A stretch of 18,925 nt of DNA from Bacteroidota bacterium (GCA_029266015.1 JAJUFK010000010.1:1-18925), one strand, 5' to 3'. Shown: positions 6,414-15,485, counted from the stretch's first letter. Translations and numbers: made by a program. The notes: a model not told the origin generated them from the letters alone.

Positions 6414-6896
6414 TTACATTTTTTTGAAATAATTTGTTGATGAATATCCGCTTACAAAATCTATAGTAATAACTTTGCCTCCATGTTTTTTAACTACATC
6501 GGCCCCAACTATTGTATTCTCATTATAATCACTTCCCTTTACAAGTATCTTTGGAATAATGGCAGTAATTAATTCATAAGGGGTTTCTTGCGCAAATGGT
6601 ATTATTAAATCAATACATGCAAATGCAGCTAACGTTAATGCTCTTGATTCCAATTCTTTTACAGGTCGGTTTGGTCCTTTGAGTGCCGAAACAGACTCAT
6701 CGGTATTTAACCCCACAATAAGTTTTGTTCCCAAATCACGTGCTAACGCTAAATAATGCACATGTCCTTTGTGAATGATATCAAAACACCCATTAGTAAA
6801 CACTACCGTTTCACCTTGTTGTTTCCACTGCGAAACTATGTCAACAGCTTGTTGTTGTGTTACTATTTTATTTTGAATATGTTGTAAAAAACTCAT
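6414..6896 (-). CDS. rfaE2: D-beta-D-heptose 1-phosphate adenylyltransferase (RfaE/HldE domain II)
   Basis: Transfers AMP from ATP to D-glycero-beta-D-manno-heptose 1-phosphate, giving the ADP-heptose used for the LPS inner core. The 160-residue protein is the stand-alone cytidylyltransferase-like domain: TNGCFDI (34-40), HKGH (42-45, the nucleotide-binding HxGH), VGLNTDESV, LKGPNRPV, LVKGSDY and a C-terminal YSSTNYFKK segment. All fit RfaE domain II. The kinase half found fused in Escherichia coli HldE is absent and must be encoded elsewhere. The start ATG overlaps the stop of the upstream membrane-protein gene in an ATGA junction. Its LPS role agrees with the GT9 and waaA genes in the same window. 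Confidence 0.9.
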   Translation of the reverse strand: MSFLQHIQNKIVTQQQAVDIVSQWKQQGETVVFTNGCFDIIHKGHVHYLALARDLGTKLIVGLNTDESVSALKGPNRPVKELESRALTLAAFACIDLIIPFAQETPYELITAIIPKILVKGSDYNENTIVGADVVKKHGGKVITIDFVSGYSSTNYFKKM

Positions 6897-7882
6897 ACGT
6901 GCTGTTTGTTTTTTGCTATAAAAATATAAAAACTTGAAATACTACCCATAGCAATAATAAATAATAATTGCGATTCATGATTTACCGTAGCATACAACAA
7001 TCCGGTATGTTCCGAAAGCCCATACATAGTAATAGCTTGTGTCGTTATAAAATGAAACACTCCTATACCACCCTGCACCGGCACAGCCATACCTATCCCT
7101 CCAACTATTAAAAGAAACAAACCATCAACAGCGGTAAAATGCGAAGTAGCCTCAAGCGAAAAACACACTAACCACGACATAAGCCAATACATAGCCCATA
7201 TGGCAACTGTATATATTACAAATAATGGTTTATTTGAAACTGATTTTATAGAAACAATACCATGTAAAATTCCTCTACAAAATGATTGTATTTTTTGATA
7301 TATAAGATTTGTTTTACTACTATAGCGAAGTAACACAAAAAATACAATAGTCATGATTACCAATACACTAACTATAAGTATATAATTTCTGCCTACGGCC
7401 TCCGACGAGGGCAATACAATATGTTGATATATAAATGACCCGAAAAAATCTATTTTAATAAAAAAGGTAATTATTGTTAACAAAGCTAACATAACCAAAT
7501 CAATAATTCTCTCAATAATAACAGTACCAACCAACGTATCAATAGGTATTTGTTCTTTACGATTGAGTACACCACATCGAGCAACCTCACCTAAACGCGG
7601 AAATGCTAAATTGGCAAAATAACCAAAAACTACGGCATGAAAACTATTTATTTTTAAAGGAGTATATCCTAATGGTTCTAAAAGCAAATTCCATCTTACA
7701 GCACGCAATATATACCCTATTAAAGCACACACAATAGCAATAGCTACCCACCAATAATTTGCTTGAGTTATATCTGTCCAAAAACTGGAAAAATCAACAT
7801 GTTTAAAAGCAAAAAATAAGAAAATAAAGGCTAATGATGAAAAAAGAATAGTTTTAGCAATATGAACAACCGATACTTTCAC
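6893..7882 (-). CDS. YbhN/UPF0104-family integral membrane protein (LPG synthase TM domain-like)
   Basis: A 329-residue inner-membrane protein with about eight hydrophobic segments, including residues near 10-27, 44-62, 82-97, 130-145 and 165-184. Family motifs are R-x-x-RW (RAVRW), GYFANLAFPRLGEVARCGVL and ERIIDLVM. These mark the lysylphosphatidylglycerol-synthetase transmembrane/UPF0104 family, whose members act in lipid or glycolipid handling. The soluble transferase domain of MprF is missing, so aminoacylation of lipid is not supported. The start is GTG (7880-7882), two bases after the panD stop, and the gene overlaps rfaE2 by four bases. Its position between pantothenate and heptose genes is probably conserved synteny rather than pathway logic. 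Confidence 0.82.
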   Translation of the reverse strand: MKVSVVHIAKTILFSSLAFIFLFFAFKHVDFSSFWTDITQANYWWVAIAIVCALIGYILRAVRWNLLLEPLGYTPLKINSFHAVVFGYFANLAFPRLGEVARCGVLNRKEQIPIDTLVGTVIIERIIDLVMLALLTIITFFIKIDFFGSFIYQHIVLPSSEAVGRNYILIVSVLVIMTIVFFVLLRYSSKTNLIYQKIQSFCRGILHGIVSIKSVSNKPLFVIYTVAIWAMYWLMSWLVCFSLEATSHFTAVDGLFLLIVGGIGMAVPVQGGIGVFHFITTQAITMYGLSEHTGLLYATVNHESQLLFIIAMGSISSFYIFIAKNKQHV

Positions 7883-7884
7883 AA

Positions 7885-8235
7885 TTATATAAGAGTATTA
7901 GTGGCAGTATCGGGAAAAATAATATGAGGCACAAATGATTTTGCTTGTTCAAAATCCATAAGAGCATATGATACCACTATAACAATATGACCAGGACTGA
8001 ATTTATGTGCTGCAGGACCGTTTAAACAAACTACCCCCGTTCCACGTTCTCCTTTTATTACGTATGTTTCAATGCGTTCACCATTCATAAGATTGAGTAC
8101 ATGAACTTTTTCGTTTGCAATAAGATTTGCTGCATCCATCAAATTTTCATCAAGAGTTATGCTGCCAATATAGTCTAAATTGGCTTCGGTTACCGTAACT
8201 CTGTGAATTTTTGATTTTAAAACTTCAATTACCAT
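7885..8235 (-). CDS. panD: Aspartate 1-decarboxylase, PanD
   Basis: Decarboxylates L-aspartate to beta-alanine, one of the two substrates of PanC. The proenzyme is 116 residues, the family length. The self-cleavage site is seen as YIGSIT: cleavage between Gly24 and Ser25 would convert Ser25 to the pyruvoyl cofactor. Lys9 and Tyr22 precede the site, and the RGTGVVCLNGPAAH segment (65-78) and DGERIE-like NGERIE turn are conserved. The gene lies 11 bases downstream of panC in the same direction, a common pairing that supplies both halves of the last pantothenate step. It is followed by the YbhN-type gene after two bases. Confidence 0.95.
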   Translation of the reverse strand: MVIEVLKSKIHRVTVTEANLDYIGSITLDENLMDAANLIANEKVHVLNLMNGERIETYVIKGERGTGVVCLNGPAAHKFSPGHIVIVVSYALMDFEQAKSFVPHIIFPDTATNTLI

Positions 8236-8246
8236 TTTGTATAGTA

Positions 8247-9086
8247 TTATAACAACACATTATCTATTAATCGCACATCACCTACATTTACAGCCACACA
8301 AGCTACTGCCGGTTCATTCCAATTTTGTATAGGCTGCAATGTATTTTGATGAACTATTTCAAAATATTCTACCGAAAGTAAAGGTACATTATTTAGTGTA
8401 TCAATTACAAATTTTTTTACATCATCTACCGATTTTTTCCCAACCATAGCCTGAACTGTAAATAATGTTTTCGAAATTTCAACAGCCTGCTTACGTTGTT
8501 CGGCATTTAATCGCATATTACGCGAACTCATTGCTAAACCATCGGGTTCGCGAACAGTTGGGCATGCTACTATTCGTACCGGGATTTTTTCTTGTTCTAC
8601 CAAAGCACGAATTATGGCAACCTGTTGGTAATCTTTAAGTCCAAAAAAAGCCGTATCGGCAGGTATTAAATCAAATAATCGTTTTACTATAATTGCCACA
8701 CCATTAAAATGACCGGGTCTGAAAGCTCCTTCCATAACCGTTTCCAACGAGCCAAAATTATATGATTCTATGTGCTGAGTTCCTTGCGGATACATATCAA
8801 TAACTTCGGGCACAAATACAATATCACACCCAGCTTCGTTAAGCATAGCAATATCTGAATCAAGAGTTCGAGGATATGTTTGTAAATCATGAGGATTATT
8901 AAATTGCGTAGGATTTACAAAAATACTTGCACAGGTAATATCACATGTTTGTACACTTTGATGTATAAGTGAAATGTGCCCTTGATGTAAAGCTCCCATA
9001 GTTGGCACAAATCCTAATGATTTGCCTTGTGCCTTAATTTTGGTAATAACAGATTGCAGGTCCGTTCTGTTTTTACAAATTATCAT
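8247..9086 (-). CDS. panC: Pantothenate synthetase (pantoate--beta-alanine ligase), PanC
   Basis: Condenses pantoate with beta-alanine using ATP, via pantoyl adenylate, to give pantothenate. The 279-residue product starts MIICKNRTDLQ. Motifs: VPTMGALHQGHISLI with the HxGH-type ATP site, FVNPTQF, FFGLKDYQQ and the KMSKS-like SSRNMRL. The frame extends upstream to a TTG at 9119, but that codon lies inside the predicted -7 box and the extra 11 residues do not resemble PanC. The ATG at 9084-9086 is therefore chosen, giving the usual family length. It is the first gene of the minus-strand run panC-panD-YbhN-rfaE2 and is divergent from the GT5 gene. Confidence 0.95.
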   Translation of the reverse strand: MIICKNRTDLQSVITKIKAQGKSLGFVPTMGALHQGHISLIHQSVQTCDITCASIFVNPTQFNNPHDLQTYPRTLDSDIAMLNEAGCDIVFVPEVIDMYPQGTQHIESYNFGSLETVMEGAFRPGHFNGVAIIVKRLFDLIPADTAFFGLKDYQQVAIIRALVEQEKIPVRIVACPTVREPDGLAMSSRNMRLNAEQRKQAVEISKTLFTVQAMVGKKSVDDVKKFVIDTLNNVPLLSVEYFEIVHQNTLQPIQNWNEPAVACVAVNVGDVRLIDNVLL

Positions 9087-9116
9087 ATATTTTACTTCAG
9101 ATACATAAATAGGCGA

Positions 9117-9124
9117 CAAAAATA
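9117..9124 (-). promoter_or_regulatory. Predicted -7 box for panC
   Basis: The minus strand reads TATTTTTG, matching TAnnTTTG, with transcription expected near 9110 and a leader of about 24 bases to the panC ATG. No clear -33 element is visible. It forms half of a divergent promoter region with 9185-9192. Confidence 0.5.
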
Positions 9125-9184
9125 ACTTTTTTTGTAAATTAAATAAGTTTTACTTGTCATTTTTTATATGTGCAATAATTTTTG

Positions 9185-9192
9185 TACTTTTG
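9185..9192 (+). promoter_or_regulatory. Predicted -7 box for the GT5-DUF4270-glmS run
   Basis: TACTTTTG matches TAnnTTTG and is identical to the pseB -7 box. Transcription would begin near 9199, leaving a leader of about 29 bases before the ATG at 9228. No TTTG lies at the expected -33 spacing. Confidence 0.5.
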
Positions 9193-9227
9193 TAACGTAT
9201 TTAAATTGATTTTCAAGTAAAAATTAC

Positions 9228-10037
9228 ATGAAGAAAGCAAGAGTATTATTTGTATCTCAAGAAATGGCAAAGTATATGCCCGATACTGAGATGTCACTTA
9301 TTTGCAGAAATCTGCCTCAATATATTCAAGAAAACGGAAAAGAAATCCGTTGCTTTATGCCTAAATATGGCTTAATCAATGAACGTAGAAATCAATTACA
9401 TGAAGTTATTCGCTTATCGGGAATGAATTTAATAATTGATGACACAGACCACCCACTTATTATAAAAGTTGCTTCTATTCAAGCTGCTCGACTTCAAGTA
9501 TATTTTATTGATAATGAAGAGTTTTTTCAAAGAAAAGCACTGTTTGCCGATGACTCGGGTAAAGAATTTGATGATAATGAAGACAGAATGATATTTTTTG
9601 CTCGTGGAGTATTGGAAACCGTAAAAAAACTTCGTTGGTCGCCCGATATTGTTCATTGTCAAGGATGGTTTACCTCTCTATTACCTTTGTATTTGAAAAA
9701 AACCTTTTATGAAGATCCGTTGTTTGCAAAATCCAAAGTAGTATATTCTTTATATGATAATACCTTTACCCGTACATTTTCTAAAGATTTTATCAAAAAA
9801 GTACATTTTGACGGTATTTCAGAACAAGATTTACAATCAATAACCAAAGGTGCTGATTGGTTGGCAATAAATAAACTTGCAATAGACCAAGCTGATGGAA
9901 TTATTTACGGCAGCAGTACTATTCATCCTGAACTCATTGCATATAGTGAAGCATCAAAAAAACCAATACTTCCGTATCAATCACCCGAAGACTACATGCA
10001 GGCATATTCTGATTTTTACGATAGTTTATTAGACTAA
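9228..10037 (+). CDS. Half-length GT5 (glycogen/starch synthase N-terminal domain) protein
   Basis: A 269-residue protein resembling only the N-terminal Rossmann half of GT5 glycogen/starch synthases. Recognisable parts are RVLFVSQEMAKY at the start, RCFMPKYG (41-48), a DIVHCQGW segment (about 143-150) and VVYSLYDNTF, where synthases have the T-I-H-N motif. The C-terminal GT-B half, with the catalytic E-x7-E, is absent. The K-x-G-G-L motif that binds ADP-glucose near the N-terminus is replaced by PDTEMSL. The reading frame ends cleanly before the next gene, with no trace of a frameshifted remainder, so this is probably a stable family rather than a fresh truncation. Ordinary synthase activity is unlikely; a sugar-binding or regulatory role is conceivable. 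It starts a run with DUF4270 and glmS. Confidence 0.8.
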   Translation: MKKARVLFVSQEMAKYMPDTEMSLICRNLPQYIQENGKEIRCFMPKYGLINERRNQLHEVIRLSGMNLIIDDTDHPLIIKVASIQAARLQVYFIDNEEFFQRKALFADDSGKEFDDNEDRMIFFARGVLETVKKLRWSPDIVHCQGWFTSLLPLYLKKTFYEDPLFAKSKVVYSLYDNTFTRTFSKDFIKKVHFDGISEQDLQSITKGADWLAINKLAIDQADGIIYGSSTIHPELIAYSEASKKPILPYQSPEDYMQAYSDFYDSLLD

Positions 10038-10048
10038 TTTTATTGTAT

Positions 10049-11314
10049 ATGAATAATTCACGTATATGCATTATTGCATGTTTTGTAAGTATAGCATTGT
10101 TATTTTCTTGTAACAAAGAAAAAATTCCATTTGGAACCGAAGTATTGCAAGATGATGATTTTATAGGTGCATATATTGACTCTACGTCAGTTACGGTATC
10201 ATATATTCCTGTAAAAGACGACAGTATACGTTCATCAAAAATAACGTATATGATAGGAAGTACTTCCTTTGCCGATGGTACCCAGACCCGTGCCGATTTT
10301 ATGTCGCGATTTTATTTTACATCTCTTACCGCTCCACTCAAAGAATGTACATTAGATTCAATTTGTTTTATTATGTACGAACGCTCGCAATATTATGGCG
10401 ATACTAATAAAACACAAACTATTCAAATATACGAGCTTACCGATAGTATAACAAAAAATCATTGCAAGGCATATTATGAAGACGCTATTATTCCACAAAA
10501 TCTTGTTGAAACAGGTTTACTAATTGGTCAAAAATCATATAAACCGGTTTTTGATACATCTTCAAATTTTAGTTTTACATTTCCTCAACAATATGCAGCA
10601 AATGTATTTGCTCGAATTCAAGCAATATATGACCAAACCAAAGATGTACAAACAATTGATTCACTATTTATCAAAACATTCAAAGGTTTATATGTTACAT
10701 CAGCATATCAAAACGCAGCAATTCTTAATGTATATCCGCAAATTTCTATATATGTAAGCAAAGGAACTACCAAATACCGCGTTGATTTGGCCCCTACGGC
10801 AACTCCATACACAGCTACATCTACAAAAGACCCAAGTTTAGTTTATTTGCAAGCTCTGTCTATGTTTCATCACATACATTCAGCCGAAGTTACATCAATG
10901 CTCAACAGCAAAGGAGATGTTGCATATGTTCAAGGATTTAGCGGCATCAAAACACGTGTTACATTGCAGGGCATTGGTGCATGGCAAGATTCAAGCGTTG
11001 TATATAACTCTATAAAACTATATGTGCCATATGTACTTGACACTAAACCTAATTTTACCCCTGCAAAAATGCCCCAATTATTAGTGTATAACCCTTCAGG
11101 AACAAAAGTATTAACACTTGAATGTTATACCTACGACAGTACTTATTATATATACAATTTGAATGCATTAATGCCTCAAGCAAACAATAATAAATACAAC
11201 CCAAATAATTATATGTTTGAATTGGTAATGCCCGAAAATAATTTGTATGGAAACATGCTGAAAATTGATGCGTTAGTTAAACAATCTAAATTAAAAATTA
11301 TTTATACTAAATAA
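10049..11314 (+). CDS. DUF4270 family lipoprotein
   Basis: A 421-residue outer-surface or periplasmic lipoprotein of a family widespread in Bacteroidota with no assigned biochemical role. The start at ATG 10049 gives MNNSRICIIACFVSIALLFSC: a hydrophobic signal and lipobox LFSC, with Cys21 as the lipidation site. A TTG six bases upstream is in frame but adds nothing. The mature protein begins with an acidic segment (DDDFIGAYIDSTSVTVSYI), typical of the family, and is rich in Thr/Ser/Tyr with alternating beta strands. Later segments YYGDTNKTQTIQIYEL and SAEVTSMLNSKGDVAYVQGFSG-like sequence also match my memory of DUF4270 proteins. It lies between the GT5 half-protein (11 bases) and glmS (one base), a gene order common in this phylum. 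Confidence 0.8.
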   Translation: MNNSRICIIACFVSIALLFSCNKEKIPFGTEVLQDDDFIGAYIDSTSVTVSYIPVKDDSIRSSKITYMIGSTSFADGTQTRADFMSRFYFTSLTAPLKECTLDSICFIMYERSQYYGDTNKTQTIQIYELTDSITKNHCKAYYEDAIIPQNLVETGLLIGQKSYKPVFDTSSNFSFTFPQQYAANVFARIQAIYDQTKDVQTIDSLFIKTFKGLYVTSAYQNAAILNVYPQISIYVSKGTTKYRVDLAPTATPYTATSTKDPSLVYLQALSMFHHIHSAEVTSMLNSKGDVAYVQGFSGIKTRVTLQGIGAWQDSSVVYNSIKLYVPYVLDTKPNFTPAKMPQLLVYNPSGTKVLTLECYTYDSTYYIYNLNALMPQANNNKYNPNNYMFELVMPENNLYGNMLKIDALVKQSKLKIIYTK

Positions 11315-11315
11315 T

Positions 11316-13154
11316 ATGTGTGGTATAGTTGGGTACATAGGGAGTAAAGAAGCGTATCCTATTTTAATAAATGGTTTAAAACGCTTAGAGTATAGAGGAT
11401 ATGATTCGGCAGGTATAGCACTGCAACAACCCGGAGGAATAACTACATACAAAAAACGTGGTAAAGTATCTGACTTAGAGGCTTTTATACATAAAAAAGA
11501 AACTGCATCGCACATCGGTATTGGACATACCCGTTGGGCAACACATGGTGAACCAAATGATGTAAATGCTCACCCTCATACATCAATGAATGGTAAATTT
11601 ACCGTAATTCATAATGGTATAATTGAAAACTATAGTCGATTACAAAAAAAATTAATTGATAGAGGATATTCATTTGTTAGCCAAACAGATACCGAAATAT
11701 TAGCTAATTTAATAGAATATATTTATATAAAAGGAAATATTTCTGCCGAACTTTCGGTACGATTGGCATTAACAAAAGTTATAGGAGCATACGGACTTGT
11801 TATAATGTGTTCTGATGAACCAAATAAATTAATTGCTGCCCGTAATGGAAGCCCATTAGTTATTGGTGTAGGTGTAAATGAATATTTTATTGCTTCTGAT
11901 GCTACACCTATCATAGAACATACCAACAGAATCATATATTTAAATGATAAAGAAGTAGCTATACTTACACCCGAAGATTTAACATTAAAAACTATCCTTA
12001 ATGATTCTCTTACCCCTATAATTCAAGAATTGGATCTTGACATAGAAGAAATAGAAAAAGGCGGATTTGAGCATTTTATGCTTAAAGAAATATATGAACA
12101 ACCCAAATCTATCAATGATACATTTAGAGGAAGAGCATCACAAAATCCACCTGAAATATATTTAGGCGGATTATACAGTGTGTTTGACAAATTAGATACA
12201 GCTCAGCGAATTATAATAATTGCTTGTGGTACTTCGTGGCATGCCGGACTGGTTGGTGAATATTTAATTGAAGACTTTGCCCGAATACCGGTTGAAGTGG
12301 AATATGCTTCGGAATTTCGATACCGAAATCCTATAATTTACAATACAGATATAGTAATAGCAATAAGTCAAAGCGGTGAAACCGCCGATACATTGGCTGC
12401 CGTACGTTTAGCAAAAGAAGCAGGTGCTACAGTTTTAGGAATATGCAATGTGGTTGGTTCCAGCATTACACGCGAAACCGATGCCGGAGTATATACTCAT
12501 GCAGGGCCCGAAATAGGGGTAGCTTCTACTAAAGCATTTACAGCTCAGGTTACAGTATTAACCATGATGGCATTGTTGCTTGGAAAACGTCGTAACACTA
12601 TTGCTGAACAAGAATATAAAGAACTAATAGCCGAATTATATTCAATACCTAAAAAGATTGAAGAAATATTAACACATAATGAAGATTATAAATCTATTGC
12701 CGAATTGTATAAAAACGCTACTAATTTCATTTATTTAGGCAGAGGTTGCTTATTCCCGGTAGCATTAGAAGGAGCCCTTAAACTGAAAGAGATTTCGTAT
12801 ATTCATGCCGAAGGATACCCTGCAGCAGAAATGAAACATGGACCAATAGCCTTAATTGATGAAAATATGCCGGTAGTAATTATTGCTACTAAAGATAAAT
12901 CATATGAAAAAGTAGTAAGTAATATTCAAGAAGTTCGTGCACGTAAAGGTATAGTAATAGCAATAGTAAGCAAAGGCGATAAAACTATTGCAGGGCTTGC
13001 AAATCATGTATTGGAAGTTCCTGAAACACATATGCAATTGGCTCCGCTTACAACGGTAATACCACTCCAACTTTTATCATATTATATTGCCGTAATGCGA
13101 GGTTGCAATGTTGACCAACCAAGAAATTTAGCAAAATCTGTTACCGTAGAATAG
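11316..13154 (+). CDS. glmS: Glutamine--fructose-6-phosphate aminotransferase (isomerizing), GlmS
   Basis: Makes glucosamine-6-phosphate from fructose-6-phosphate and glutamine, the committed step toward UDP-GlcNAc for peptidoglycan, lipid A and the PseB substrate. The 612 residues begin MCGIVGYIG, so Cys2 becomes the N-terminal nucleophile of the class II glutaminase domain. GIGHTRWATHGEP and HNGIIENY follow, as in all GlmS proteins. Two SIS domains occupy the second half (IIACGTSWHAG, SQSGETADT, GRGCLFPVALEGALKLKE), and the C-terminus ends PRNLAKSVTVE. No ribozyme is visible: the upstream gene ends one base before. The stop overlaps the GTG start of the next gene as TAGTG. Confidence 0.97.
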   Translation: MCGIVGYIGSKEAYPILINGLKRLEYRGYDSAGIALQQPGGITTYKKRGKVSDLEAFIHKKETASHIGIGHTRWATHGEPNDVNAHPHTSMNGKFTVIHNGIIENYSRLQKKLIDRGYSFVSQTDTEILANLIEYIYIKGNISAELSVRLALTKVIGAYGLVIMCSDEPNKLIAARNGSPLVIGVGVNEYFIASDATPIIEHTNRIIYLNDKEVAILTPEDLTLKTILNDSLTPIIQELDLDIEEIEKGGFEHFMLKEIYEQPKSINDTFRGRASQNPPEIYLGGLYSVFDKLDTAQRIIIIACGTSWHAGLVGEYLIEDFARIPVEVEYASEFRYRNPIIYNTDIVIAISQSGETADTLAAVRLAKEAGATVLGICNVVGSSITRETDAGVYTHAGPEIGVASTKAFTAQVTVLTMMALLLGKRRNTIAEQEYKELIAELYSIPKKIEEILTHNEDYKSIAELYKNATNFIYLGRGCLFPVALEGALKLKEISYIHAEGYPAAEMKHGPIALIDENMPVVIIATKDKSYEKVVSNIQEVRARKGIVIAIVSKGDKTIAGLANHVLEVPETHMQLAPLTTVIPLQLLSYYIAVMRGCNVDQPRNLAKSVTVE

Positions 13155-14188
13155 TGAAACCAATACAAAAAATCCTCGTTTTCAGACTCAGTTCTATAGG
13201 AGATATAGTACTCACTACTGCTCTGCTTCGTTGTTTACGAAATACATACCCCAATGCTCAAATAGATTTTGTAGTAAAACGTCAATTTGCTTCGATTCTG
13301 CAATGTGTGCCGTATGTTTCACATGTATATCAATTTGATTCTACTGCCGGTATCAAAGGATTATTGAGACTACGACGAAAACTGAGTAAACAACACTACG
13401 ATGTAGTACTTGATATTCATAAAAACTGGCGAAGTACGTTTATATCATATACCATAGGTGCCCACAAGATTTATAGATTTGTAAAACATGTACTGAAACG
13501 GTATTTACTAATTGCATGGAAATTAGATGCATATAATGTTCCTCGCCCTGTATATCTTCGCTTTATAGATACTGCACGTAAAATTGGCGTACAAAACGAT
13601 GGGAAAAAAACCGAATTGGTAGTTCCCGAATACGCTCAACAAATTGTTGACAATTATTTAGAAGATAATGGCATAAAACCCCATAAAAATATTGTAGTTA
13701 TTTGTCCCGGTGCAAGTTTCACAAATAAACAATGGAGTGAAGAAAATTTCTTGGAACTTACAAAAAAAATACTCAAACTATTACCAACCCAAGTTGTTCT
13801 ATTGGGAGGATACAAAGAAAAACAAATATGTGAATCTATAGCAGCACAATGCAAAGGTAATGTATTAAGTGTAGCCGGAGTATTTGATTTAAGTCAATCT
13901 GCTGCATTGCTCAATAGAGCCCAACTTACCATAGCTAACGATACCGGCATGTTACACATGTCTGAATCGCTCAATGTACCCGTAGTAGGTATATACGGGC
14001 CAACTGTTCGTCAATTTGGATACTTCCCTATACTTGAGCAAAGTAGAGTAGCTCAGGTAGAATTAGAATGCAGACCATGTACAAAAATGGGTATGAATTA
14101 TTGTCCGAAAAAAACCTTTGCTTGTATGAAGTTAATAGAAGTTGATACTGTTTACAACTTAGCTGTAAAAATCTTTAATTCTAAATAA
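13154..14188 (+). CDS. GT9 family glycosyltransferase (ADP-heptose:LPS heptosyltransferase-like)
   Basis: A 344-residue GT-B transferase expected to add heptose, or a related sugar, from its ADP donor to the LPS inner core at the cytoplasmic face. The N-terminus carries the GT9 signature ILVFRLSSIGDIVLTTALLR (7-26). The donor-site region near 180 reads ICPGASFTNKQW, where family members have P-G-x-x-x-x-x-K-x-W. The segment ANDTGMLHMSESLNVPVVGI followed by YGPT is diagnostic. A C-terminal Cys group (CRPC, YCPKKTFACM) is also usual. The start is GTG within the glmS stop (TAGTG), implying coupling. It lies seven bases before waaA, and rfaE2 in the window provides the donor pathway. The exact acceptor, heptosyltransferase I, II or III, cannot be told. 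Confidence 0.85.
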   Translation: MKPIQKILVFRLSSIGDIVLTTALLRCLRNTYPNAQIDFVVKRQFASILQCVPYVSHVYQFDSTAGIKGLLRLRRKLSKQHYDVVLDIHKNWRSTFISYTIGAHKIYRFVKHVLKRYLLIAWKLDAYNVPRPVYLRFIDTARKIGVQNDGKKTELVVPEYAQQIVDNYLEDNGIKPHKNIVVICPGASFTNKQWSEENFLELTKKILKLLPTQVVLLGGYKEKQICESIAAQCKGNVLSVAGVFDLSQSAALLNRAQLTIANDTGMLHMSESLNVPVVGIYGPTVRQFGYFPILEQSRVAQVELECRPCTKMGMNYCPKKTFACMKLIEVDTVYNLAVKIFNSK

Positions 14189-14194
14189 TTACAT

Positions 14195-15484
14195 ATGTAT
14201 ATTTTTATAGTATTGTATACAATTGTATATTGCCTACTTTATATACCATTATTTTGTTTTGCAGCTCTTTGGAATAAAAAGATACGTGAAGGATTACTTG
14301 GCAGAATTTATCAAATAAAGAATATACCAAGTATTGTTACAGCTTCAAACAACAAAAAAGTAATTCTTATACATAGTGCGTCGGTAGGTGAATGGGAACA
14401 GTCAATTCCAATAATTAAACAACTAAAACAGAACCATACCGATTTATATATAATTGCAACATTTTTTTCGCCTTCGGGTATGCGACATGCAAAAAAAACA
14501 GATATTGATGCCGCTCTCTATTTACCATTTGATGTTGTATTTACTGCATATTTTTTCCTCAATAAAATTCGTCCGGCAGTATGGATAATTTCTAAATACG
14601 ATGTATGGCCAGGCTTTGTGTGTGCGGCACATATGCGTAATATCCCTATTCTATTATGTTCAGCAGAATTAGCACAGGACTCAACTCGACACAAAGGTAT
14701 TTTAGCATATATCAATAAATTATTTTATTCTCATATTCACACTATTTTTCCTGTTTCTGAAGAATATAAACAACACTTCATGCGAATTTTTCCTTTCCCT
14801 GAACGTTTAATAGTAGCCGGTGACGCTCGCTACGATCAAATTATTCAAAAAGCCGAACAAATACAATCACAACCTGCTATACAACTATTTGCACACAAAA
14901 AACAAGTAACATTCATAGCAGGTAGTATATGGCCTGCCGACGAAAAACACCTACTGCCTGCTATAATAAAAATATTTAAACAACGAAATGACTTACAATT
15001 AATATTAGTTCCTCATGAATTACACGAGAATCATATAGCTGCTATTCAAAAAGAATTATTGCAAGCAAATATTGTAAGTGAACGATATACGGAATTTTCG
15101 AAAAAAGAAACTGATTGTACTACTTGTGATGTTGCAATAATAGATACTATTGGAATGCTTGCCAAAATATACCATATAAGTGATGTGGCCTATGTAGGAG
15201 GTGCATTTTCTACCGGAGTGCATAATGTAGCCGAACCGGCTATACTTAAAAATCCTGTGGTATTTGGACCAAAACACATTAATTCATACGAAGCTATTCA
15301 ATTACAAAAAATAGGTGCTGCCTTTTCTGTTACTAATGAAGAAGAATGTTATGCTATTCTATCAAAACTTATTGCCGACAAAGAATATCGTGAGCACTGT
15401 GGCAAGAATGCACAACAATTTGTATTAGCAAATAAAGGGGCTTCTTCTACTATTGTAAGATATGTAGAACAATTTTTGAGCTAA
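14195..15484 (+). CDS. waaA: 3-deoxy-D-manno-octulosonic acid transferase, WaaA (KdtA)
   Basis: Transfers Kdo from CMP-Kdo to the lipid A precursor, on the cytoplasmic face of the inner membrane. The 429-residue protein starts with a hydrophobic anchor (about residues 3-25). HSASVGEWEQ (60-69) follows, where Glu66 is the expected catalytic base. Then come LPFDVVFTAYFFL and PAVWIISKYDVWPGF, equivalent to the P-x-x-x-x-x-x-E-x-E/W-P region. The second half includes FIAGSIWPADEKHLLPA, LVPHELHE, a GGAFSTGVHNVAEPA donor-binding loop and VVFGPKHINSYEA. These match KdtA in order and spacing. Whether one or two Kdo units are added cannot be read. The gene ends one base before the trpS stop on the other strand. 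Confidence 0.93.
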   Translation: MYIFIVLYTIVYCLLYIPLFCFAALWNKKIREGLLGRIYQIKNIPSIVTASNNKKVILIHSASVGEWEQSIPIIKQLKQNHTDLYIIATFFSPSGMRHAKKTDIDAALYLPFDVVFTAYFFLNKIRPAVWIISKYDVWPGFVCAAHMRNIPILLCSAELAQDSTRHKGILAYINKLFYSHIHTIFPVSEEYKQHFMRIFPFPERLIVAGDARYDQIIQKAEQIQSQPAIQLFAHKKQVTFIAGSIWPADEKHLLPAIIKIFKQRNDLQLILVPHELHENHIAAIQKELLQANIVSERYTEFSKKETDCTTCDVAIIDTIGMLAKIYHISDVAYVGGAFSTGVHNVAEPAILKNPVVFGPKHINSYEAIQLQKIGAAFSVTNEEECYAILSKLIADKEYREHCGKNAQQFVLANKGASSTIVRYVEQFLS

Positions 15485-15485
15485 T

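Noticed and set aside
9228..10037. Calling the GT5 protein glgA, a functional glycogen synthase
   Set aside because: The C-terminal catalytic half and the KxGGL motif are missing.
11300..11316. glmS ribozyme or leader
   Set aside because: Only one base separates glmS from the upstream stop codon, so there is no leader to hold one.
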